NCBI GenBank assembly: GCA_030690025.1
Contig: JAUYDJ010000085.1
Coordinates: 1 to 6,045 of the forward strand
Direction of reading: 5' to 3'
DNA from: Chloroflexota bacterium
GTDB lineage: Bacteria > Chloroflexota > Dehalococcoidia > Dehalococcoidales > JAUYDJ01
DNA length: 6,045 nt
The translations under genes were made by a program, and so were the position numbers. How positions within the stretch are numbered: the first letter of the stretch is position 1; each line of letters starts with the position of its first letter. Below the pieces are notes generated by a model that searched no databases, was not told the origin of the DNA, and worked only from the letters and a program-made list of their open reading frames with translations. Positions 1 through 5,106 of the stretch are shown here, piece after piece.

Positions 1-849
1 GCGGATATTCTCCATACGCTCCTGGAGGCCGTTGATGAATTTGTCGCGGAGAGCCGTAAGCCGCCTGCCTTCTTCGTCCATCTCCCGCCGGGCAATTTCC
101 ACCGCTTTGGCAAAGCCGATGATGCCGGGGACGTTCTCGGTGCTGGCGCGCCGCCCGCGCTCCTGGGCGCCGCCGTGCATAAAGGAGACCAGCCGGGTGC
201 CCTTGCGGATATATAGCGCGCCGATGCCCTTGGGGCCGTACAGCTTGTGCGCGGACACGGCCAGCAGGTCGACCCCCAGGTCATTGACGTTTACCGGGAT
301 ATGCCCCAGCGACTGCACGGCATCGGTGTGAAAATAGACGCCGGCCTCTTTGGCGACCCGGCCAATTTCAGCCAGCGGCTGGATAGTGCCTATTTCATTA
401 TTGGCGTGTATGATAGTAATAAGGACAGTCTTATCCGTGATGGCCTTACGGACATCATCGGGGTCTACCAGGCCGTACTCGTCCACCGGCAGGTAGGTGA
501 CCTTGAACCCCCGCTTCTCCAGGAACTTAACGGTCTTGAGGACGGCGTGGTGTTCAATAGAGCTGGTAATAATGTGTTTACCCTTGTTCTCATTAGCGAA
601 AGCCACACCCTCGATAGCGAAGTTGTCGGCTTCCGTGCCGCCGCTGGTAAAGACAAGCTCCTCCTCGCGCGCCCCGATGAAATCGGCAATCCGCACGCGT
701 GCCTCCTCCATGGCCCCCTTGGCCTCCTGCCCGCAGGCATAGATGCTGGAAGGATTGCCGAAGCCCTCGGTGAAGTAGGGCAGCATGGCCTTGACCACAT
801 CAGGGTGGACCGGAGTAGTGGCGGCATAATCAAGATAGATGCGTTTCAA
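1..849 (-). CDS. nifS: Cysteine desulfurase, NifS/IscS type, 3' end cut by window edge
   Basis: This PLP enzyme removes sulfur from L-cysteine, giving alanine and an enzyme persulfide used for Fe-S clusters, tRNA thiolation or cofactor sulfuration in the cytoplasm; many relatives also act on selenocysteine. Translating back from 849 gives 283 uninterrupted residues. It begins MKRIYLDYAATTPVHPDV, the classic start of the family. Visible motifs are TSGGTEADN (residues 68-76), SSIEHHAV with the PLP-stacking His100, HTDAVQS with Asp176 and Gln179, SAHKLYGPKG with the Schiff-base Lys202, and QERGRRASTEN (229-239). The catalytic cysteine loop and roughly the last 100 residues lie beyond the left edge, so the class I or II assignment rests on the N-terminal motifs. 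The start is TTG at 847-849, chosen because it sits 6 bases after GGAGGG and gives the family N-terminus. It follows the NIL gene by 2 bases. Family is certain; NifS versus IscS and the sulfur acceptor are not resolved. A tRNA thiolase or Fe-S scaffold gene might follow. Confidence 0.96.
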   Translation of the reverse strand, partial: MKRIYLDYAATTPVHPDVVKAMLPYFTEGFGNPSSIYACGQEAKGAMEEARVRIADFIGAREEELVFTSGGTEADNFAIEGVAFANENKGKHIITSSIEHHAVLKTVKFLEKRGFKVTYLPVDEYGLVDPDDVRKAITDKTVLITIIHANNEIGTIQPLAEIGRVAKEAGVYFHTDAVQSLGHIPVNVNDLGVDLLAVSAHKLYGPKGIGALYIRKGTRLVSFMHGGAQERGRRASTENVPGIIGFAKAVEIARREMDEEGRRLTALRDKFINGLQERMENIR

Positions 850-851
850 CT

Positions 852-1094
852 TTATCCCTCCACGATATCGCCGATAACCGGGTCGACTCTTATCCCCTTG
901 CTGGACACCCAGGCCAGCCCCCGCTCGATGTCCTTCTCATCGCCCTCCAGCTCCAGCACCACCCAGCCCTTGGCCTCGGTGACATCCGCCCGGCGGATGT
1001 TAGTCACCACCTTGAACTGCTGGCCGAGGTTATAGATAATGGGCTCCTTGACCCGTTCCTGCGGGAAGGTAAACATCACCTGTCTCTTGGCCAT
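852..1094 (-). CDS. Free-standing NIL-domain protein (80 residues)
   Basis: This small soluble protein is almost exactly one NIL domain, the ferredoxin-fold ligand-binding module best known at the C-terminus of the methionine ABC transporter ATPase MetN. Key family signatures are PIIYNLGQQFKVVTNIRRA (residues 18-36), the KGWVVLELEGD strand (42-52) and an alternating helix/strand ending GLAWVSSKGIRVDPV. It has no cysteine, so it cannot itself carry an Fe-S cluster or persulfide, and it lacks the ferredoxin part found in the NIL-ferredoxin proteins of methanogens. The ATG at 1092-1094 has a perfect AAGGAGG 5 bases upstream. It sits between thrC and the cysteine desulfurase gene, 35 bases after the first and 2 before the second. 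By context it may sense methionine or another sulfur amino acid, or act as a partner in homocysteine/sulfur transfer, but the sequence alone does not show which. The domain call is strong; the function is unknown. Confidence 0.88.
   Translation of the reverse strand: MAKRQVMFTFPQERVKEPIIYNLGQQFKVVTNIRRADVTEAKGWVVLELEGDEKDIERGLAWVSSKGIRVDPVIGDIVEG
856..861 (-). promoter_or_regulatory. Shine-Dalgarno deciding the TTG start of the cysteine desulfurase gene
   Basis: On the minus strand GGAGGG is followed by 6 bases (ATAAAG) and then TTG at 847-849. It lies inside the last codons of the upstream NIL gene (GTG GAG GGA TAA). This supports both the non-ATG start and translational coupling to the NIL gene. 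Confidence 0.8.
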
Positions 1095-1099
1095 GTCGT

Positions 1100-1106
1100 C
1101 CTCCTT
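1100..1106 (-). promoter_or_regulatory. Strong Shine-Dalgarno of the NIL-domain gene
   Basis: AAGGAGG on the minus strand, 5 bases before the ATG at 1092-1094. It lies in the longest intergenic gap of the window (1095-1129), so unlike most sites here it is not inside the preceding gene. The small protein can therefore be translated independently of thrC. Confidence 0.8.
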
Positions 1107-1129
1107 CTAACAGTATAGCACCAAAAGTC

Positions 1130-2353
1130 TTAGGCAGGCACGCCGAGCACTTCTTCCACCGACTCCACGGTAGGCCGCACCACCAGCGGCCGCACCACAT
1201 CCGCTACCGTGTCCTGGGTCCTTGGCCCGGCGCCGGTAATATAGGCTACGGTAAGGTCATTGCGCTTGATGGCTCCCGAGGCCGCCAGCTTCTTCACCAC
1301 ACCCACCACCACGCCGCCCACCGCCTCGGCGAAGATGCCCTCAGTCTGCGCCAGCAGCTTCATTCCGGCCAGGACTTCCTCATCGGTCACCGCCCCGGCC
1401 CCACCTCCCGTCTGGCGGGCAATGCGCAGGGCATATTGGCCATCCGTGGGGTTGCCGATGGCAATAGACTTGGCAATGGTATCCGGCACCACCGGGAGTA
1501 CATGGAGGCTGCCTGCCTCAAAGGCATTGACAATGGGTGAGCTGCCCGCCGCCTGGGCCACGAACATGTGGGTATTGGCCGGCTCAATCAGGCCGAGCAT
1601 GGAGAGCTCGTCCAGGGCCTTCCAGATACGGGTGAACATCAGCCCGGAGGCAGCCGGAGCGACCACGCAGTCGGGGGCGCGCCAGCCGAGCTGCTCGGCG
1701 ACCTCATAGCCCAGCGTCTTACTGCCCTCGGCGTAATACGGCCGAAGATTAATATTAACAAATCCCCAGTGGTAGCGCTGCACCAGCAGCGCGCAAAGGC
1801 GGTTGACATCGTCATAGCTGCCCTCGACGGTCATCAGCACCGGGTTATAGACGGCAATGCCAATCAGCTTGCCCGGCTCCACACTCGCCGGAACAAAAAC
1901 GCAGGCCTTCATGTTGGCCTTGGCGGCATGGGCGGCCACGCTGGCAGCCAGGTTGCCGGTGGAGGCACAGGCGATAGTGTCGAAGCCAAACTCGCGGGCC
2001 TTGGTGACCGCCACCGAGACGGGACGGTCTTTGAACGAGTAGGTGGGATTAAGGCAGTCATTCTTGATATAGAGGCGGTCTAACCCAATTTCGCGCCCCA
2101 GGTTGTCCGCCTTGACCAGCGGGGTGAAGCCAGTGCCGAGGTCGATTTCCTTGACTTCCGTCGGCAGGAAATCGCGGTAGCGCCACATGCTCAGCGGGCC
2201 CTTGGCCACCTTGTCTCGGTTGACTGTTTTCGCCATCGCCTTGTAGTCGTAGACTACCTCCAGCGGGCTGAGGCAAAACTCGCACACGCTCATGGGCTGA
2301 ACCGGGTACTCCTGTCCGCATTTACGACACCGCAAAGCTCTGGCGTAAGACAT
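1130..2353 (-). CDS. thrC: Threonine synthase with N-terminal zinc ribbon
   Basis: Converts O-phosphohomoserine and water to threonine and phosphate, the last step of threonine synthesis, as a cytoplasmic PLP fold type II enzyme. The 407 residues match the usual length of the prokaryotic/plant-like class. The N-terminus holds CRKC (9-12) and CEFC (24-27), a four-cysteine zinc-ribbon-like element typical of many threonine synthases. Next come TGFTPLVKADNL (74-85), NPTYSFKDR with PLP Lys108, the phosphate-binding STGNLAAS (131-138), the central VAPAASGLMFT (231-241) and a C-terminal TGAGPRTQDT (373-382). The ATG at 2351-2353 follows AGAGGGG by 6 bases. It lies 18 bases after the transsulfuration gene, placing two enzymes of the homoserine branch side by side. 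Cysteate synthase is a close paralogue and cannot be excluded by eye, but the context and motifs favour threonine synthase. No truncation or frameshift is visible. Confidence 0.93.
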   Translation of the reverse strand: MSYARALRCRKCGQEYPVQPMSVCEFCLSPLEVVYDYKAMAKTVNRDKVAKGPLSMWRYRDFLPTEVKEIDLGTGFTPLVKADNLGREIGLDRLYIKNDCLNPTYSFKDRPVSVAVTKAREFGFDTIACASTGNLAASVAAHAAKANMKACVFVPASVEPGKLIGIAVYNPVLMTVEGSYDDVNRLCALLVQRYHWGFVNINLRPYYAEGSKTLGYEVAEQLGWRAPDCVVAPAASGLMFTRIWKALDELSMLGLIEPANTHMFVAQAAGSSPIVNAFEAGSLHVLPVVPDTIAKSIAIGNPTDGQYALRIARQTGGGAGAVTDEEVLAGMKLLAQTEGIFAEAVGGVVVGVVKKLAASGAIKRNDLTVAYITGAGPRTQDTVADVVRPLVVRPTVESVEEVLGVPA

Positions 2354-2371
2354 GTTCCACCCCTCTTTCAG

Positions 2372-3514
2372 CTAGGTCTCAAGCGCCTGGCGCAAATCAT
2401 CAATCAAATCGTCAATATTTTCCAGGCCCACCGAGAGCCGGATTAACCCATCGGTAATGCCGGCCTTTTCCCGGTGCTCCGCCGGCATCGAGGCATGGCT
2501 CATGGTCGCCGGGTGCTCGGCCAGGGAAAACGGCCCGCCCAGCGACTCGGCCAGCGAGAAGATTTTAATCTTGCGGACAAAGCCCTTGACCGCCTCCAGT
2601 CCGCCGTTAAGTTCAAAAGTCACCATCCCGCCGAAGCCCTTCATCTGCCGCTTAGCGATTTCGTGGCCGGGGTGGGACTTCAGCCCGGGATAGAACACCT
2701 TCTTCACGGCGGGGTGCTTTACCAGAAAATCCGCTACCGCCGCGGCATTTACCTGGTGCTCTCTCATCCGCACCGGCAGTGTCTCGATGCCGCGCAGCAC
2801 CAGCCAGCAATCAAAGGGTGAGGCGCCGGTGCCCATGGCGTTCAGCCGGAACTGCACACGCTCGCTCAAATCGTCAGTGGTGGTGACCACCGCGCCGCCG
2901 AGGACATCACAGTGACCGTTGAGGTACTTGGTGGTGGAATGGACGACCAGGTCGACGCCGTACTCAATCGGCCGCAGCAGATAGGGCGTGGCAAAGGTAT
3001 TGTCCATCACCGTGAGCAGCTTATGCTGCCGGGCAACCGCCACGACCATCTCGATATCGGTAATGTTAAGCAACGGATTGGACGGCGACTCCAGCCACAA
3101 CATGCGGGTGTTGGGCCGGACAGCGGCTTCCAGCTTTTTGCGGCTGTCCATTCGCAGGAAGGTAAACTCCAGGCCGAAGTCGCTCATCACCTTTTGAAAT
3201 AGCCGGTATGTTCCCCCGTAGACATCGTCCCCGCTGATGATATGGTCGCCGGCCTTGAGCAAATGAATGACGGTGGTCTCGGCGGCCATGCCGGTGGCAA
3301 AAGCAAACCCCGCCTTGCCGCCCTCAAGCTGGGCGATGGTATCCTCCAGCACCTTGCGGGTGGGGTTGGCGGTGCGGGTGTAGTCAAAGCCGCCGCGGGT
3401 CTTGCCCAGGTCGTCAAAAACAAAGGTGGATGTCTGGTAGATAGGATAGGAGACCGCCCCATAGGTCTTTTCCGGCCGCCCGCCGGCGTGGATGGCAATG
3501 GTTTCAAATCTCAT
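2372..3514 (-). CDS. Cystathionine gamma-synthase/gamma-lyase-type PLP enzyme (transsulfuration)
   Basis: A member of the Cys/Met metabolism PLP family (fold type I), which forms cystathionine from an activated homoserine and cysteine, or cleaves cystathionine or methionine. At 380 residues it is full length. Visible motifs: FDYTRTANPTR with Tyr45 and Arg47 for the PLP phosphate of the neighbouring subunit, ATGMAA (73-78), DDVYGGTYRLF with Tyr99 stacking on PLP, LESPSNPLLN (141-150), DNTFATPY with Asp171, HSTTKYLNGHCD with Schiff-base Lys196, and RLSVGLE with Arg359 for the substrate carboxylate. One oddity: the C-terminal loop reads SLGGPFSLAEHPATMSHAS, with Phe329 where most relatives (GGVES or GGFES) carry Glu. 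MetB, gamma-lyase and methionine gamma-lyase cannot be told apart with confidence, so no symbol is given. The ATG at 3512-3514 overlaps the xdhC-type stop by 4 bases and has AAGGAG 8 bases upstream inside that gene, implying translational coupling. Confidence 0.93.
   Translation of the reverse strand: MRFETIAIHAGGRPEKTYGAVSYPIYQTSTFVFDDLGKTRGGFDYTRTANPTRKVLEDTIAQLEGGKAGFAFATGMAAETTVIHLLKAGDHIISGDDVYGGTYRLFQKVMSDFGLEFTFLRMDSRKKLEAAVRPNTRMLWLESPSNPLLNITDIEMVVAVARQHKLLTVMDNTFATPYLLRPIEYGVDLVVHSTTKYLNGHCDVLGGAVVTTTDDLSERVQFRLNAMGTGASPFDCWLVLRGIETLPVRMREHQVNAAAVADFLVKHPAVKKVFYPGLKSHPGHEIAKRQMKGFGGMVTFELNGGLEAVKGFVRKIKIFSLAESLGGPFSLAEHPATMSHASMPAEHREKAGITDGLIRLSVGLENIDDLIDDLRQALET
3511..3514 (-). 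other. ATGA stop/start overlap between XdhC-family and transsulfuration genes
   Basis: On the minus strand ATGA contains both the ATG of the transsulfuration gene (3514-3512) and the TGA stop of the XdhC-family gene (3513-3511). AAGGAG at 3523-3528 lies in the upstream coding end. This arrangement is typical of translational coupling and ties a cofactor-maturation gene to an amino acid gene. Confidence 0.9.
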
Positions 3515-4299
3515 GCCACCTTCTCCTTTTCCCCCACCCGCTTGAACCTGATTATCTCGGCCAGGATGCTGATGGCAATTTCCTCGGGGGTCTCCGCGCC
3601 AATCTCAATGCCGATGGGGGCATATATCCTGTCCAGCCGCTCCTTTGATATGCCTTTCTTCAACAGGCGGTCTTTGACGTCAAGCACCTTCTTCTCGCTG
3701 CCAATCATGCCGATATACCGGGCACGCGTGCCGGCGGCAAATTCCAGGCACTCCTCATCCGAGACATGGCCGGTGGTATAGATAACAATATAGCCGTCAT
3801 CACCCACGTTAAGCTTTTTGAAGGCTTTCTGGTATTCCTCGACGAGCAGCTCATCGGCGTCAGGGAAACGCTCGGTATTGTTATATTCCGCGCGCGGGTC
3901 GATAACCACTACCCGGAAGCCGAGCTTCCGGCCCATGGCGGCGGTGCTCCGGGAGATATGCCCGGCGCCGAAGAGATAGAGCGTCTCCACGGTGGAAATC
4001 GGCTCAAGGAAGACATCCATCTGCCCGCCGCAAATCATGCCGGCATCCCGGCCCTTACCGGAAAGGTCGAAGTGCAGCACCTCAGGCTCGATGGCGTTCA
4101 TCATCTCCATCGCCTTACCTTTGACCTTCTGCTCCACGCCACCGCCGCCGACCGTGCCCACAAAGCTGCCATCCTTCCTGATAAGCATCTTGGCCCCGGC
4201 CTTGCGCGGCGCCGAACCTTTACTGGTGATAACCGTGGCCAGCACCGCCCGCTCTCCTTTGGAAATAATATTGACCAGCGCCTGGTAAATATCCAGCAT
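3511..4299 (-). CDS. XdhC/CoxI-family molybdenum hydroxylase maturation protein
   Basis: XdhC proteins bind molybdenum cofactor and promote its sulfuration and insertion into xanthine dehydrogenase-like enzymes; CoxI relatives serve CO dehydrogenase. The 262 residues have the full two-domain layout. The N-terminal XdhC_CoxI domain shows VITSKGSAPRKAGAKMLI (23-40), GTVGGGGVEQKV (48-59) and MICGGQMDVFLEP with Cys90. The C-terminal Rossmann-type domain shows LFGAGHISR (109-117), VVVIDPRAEYNNTERFP (130-146), TTGHVSDEE (175-183), YIGMIGSEKKV (195-205) and APIGIEIGAETPEEIAISI (227-245). The GGGxxE loop has Gly54 where many XdhC/CoxI proteins have Cys; other anaerobe homologues also vary here. The ATG at 4297-4299 has AAGGAG 7 bases upstream, inside the last codons of the YqeB-family gene. 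Pairing with YqeB suggests the selenium-dependent branch rather than purine catabolism, but no hydroxylase subunit is in the window. Confidence 0.92.
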   Translation of the reverse strand: MLDIYQALVNIISKGERAVLATVITSKGSAPRKAGAKMLIRKDGSFVGTVGGGGVEQKVKGKAMEMMNAIEPEVLHFDLSGKGRDAGMICGGQMDVFLEPISTVETLYLFGAGHISRSTAAMGRKLGFRVVVIDPRAEYNNTERFPDADELLVEEYQKAFKKLNVGDDGYIVIYTTGHVSDEECLEFAAGTRARYIGMIGSEKKVLDVKDRLLKKGISKERLDRIYAPIGIEIGAETPEEIAISILAEIIRFKRVGEKEKVA

Positions 4300-4303
4300 A
4301 TTC

Positions 4304-5104
4304 TTACTCCTTAAACCTCATCTTGATGGCCTCAAGCACTCCGCCGCCGATGGACATAACTTTACTGGCGACCAGGTAGCATATACTCTTATCATTTACG
4401 TGGTCGACCTCAATCAGCTTGCTGCCCAGGGATACCCTGACGCCGCTCCGGATTAGCCCGCGCAGTACGCCGCTGAGCGGAGCGCGGAGAGGTACATCGT
4501 TCACGTGGGCGATAACCTCCCCCGCGGTCACGGAATCGCCGATTTGCTTATCGGAGGTGAAGATGCCCGCCTCCGGCGACCAGACGACCCTTTCTTTGGT
4601 CAGGCCACCCACCGGCACCGGGTCGCCGGTATTGGCCTCCGCCTCGCCTTCAAGAATCACCTTGCCCAGGTTGGCGCTGTGGTTAGACTCCACCACCAGG
4701 TGCACATCACGGCCGGCATAAAAGCCCGGCCCCACGCCGATGACCAGCGGGGCATCGGTGATTTTAGTATCGGTACCCCGCTTGGCCATGATAGCGTCGA
4801 CCAGCACGTCAGGCTTGATTTGGTGCCTGATGGCCGCCTCGGGGTCGATGACGATGGCAATATTACCCTCACGCCAGACGCGGTAAACCGCCTCCGCTTC
4901 GGCGGGCACCAGCACCGCCTTGGCACCCATGACTTCCTTCACGCCGTCATAGACGGCTTCACAGAAGGTGGTGCCGCGGGTCACCGCCACCGGGTTAGCC
5001 ACCTCGGTCAGGCAGATTCGGAAACGGGCCAGGTGCAGCCGGTAGGCAATACCGCTGGCCACTTCACCCCCGCCCCTTATCAGGACGACCAGTTCTTTAC
5101 GCAT
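4304..5104 (-). CDS. yqeB: YqeB/EF2563-family protein of the selenium-dependent molybdenum hydroxylase system
   Basis: YqeB (EF2563) proteins co-occur with SelD, YqeC and XdhC-like genes in bacteria with selenium-dependent molybdenum hydroxylases; their biochemical action is not established. The 266 residues start with VVLIRGGGEVASGIAYRLH (7-24), a glycine-rich Rossmann-like nucleotide-binding loop, followed by LTEVANPVAVTRGTTFCEAVY (32-52) and TDAPLVIGVGPGFYAG (116-131), hallmarks of the family. Residues of about 175-235 (GIFTSDKQIGDSVTAGEVIAHV, then APLSGVLRGLIRSGVRVSLG) resemble a biotinyl/lipoyl-like barrel-sandwich fold, but without the modifiable MKM lysine. The closing VASKVMSIGGGVLEAI (245-260) is also typical. 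No signal peptide or membrane segment is visible, so it should be cytoplasmic. The ATG at 5102-5104 follows AGGGG by 5 bases and comes 2 bases after the cysK stop. Family assignment is strong; the link to selenium is inferred from family co-occurrence. Confidence 0.9.
   Translation of the reverse strand: MRKELVVLIRGGGEVASGIAYRLHLARFRICLTEVANPVAVTRGTTFCEAVYDGVKEVMGAKAVLVPAEAEAVYRVWREGNIAIVIDPEAAIRHQIKPDVLVDAIMAKRGTDTKITDAPLVIGVGPGFYAGRDVHLVVESNHSANLGKVILEGEAEANTGDPVPVGGLTKERVVWSPEAGIFTSDKQIGDSVTAGEVIAHVNDVPLRAPLSGVLRGLIRSGVRVSLGSKLIEVDHVNDKSICYLVASKVMSIGGGVLEAIKMRFKE
4307..4312 (-). promoter_or_regulatory. Shine-Dalgarno of the XdhC-family gene inside the yqeB stop region
   Basis: AAGGAG is formed by the last two sense codons of the YqeB-family gene (AAG GAG TAA) and sits 7 bases before the ATG at 4297-4299. 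Ribosomes ending on yqeB therefore pass directly over this site, which favours coupled, balanced synthesis of the two maturation factors. Confidence 0.8.
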
Positions 5105-5106
5105 CT

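Noticed and set aside
247..1035. Long plus-strand open frame (262 codons) opposite the cysteine desulfurase and NIL genes
   Set aside because: It spans two confirmed minus-strand genes, shows no recognisable motif and has the composition of an antisense shadow in GC-rich DNA.
1095..1129. Transcription terminator between thrC and the NIL gene
   Set aside because: The gap has no clear inverted repeat or downstream T-run on the minus strand; the next gene starts at once with a strong ribosome binding site.
2354..2371. Riboswitch or SAM-responsive leader before thrC
   Set aside because: Only 18 bases separate the genes, too short for a riboswitch, and they hold just the Shine-Dalgarno site. Any leader would lie upstream of cysK outside the window.
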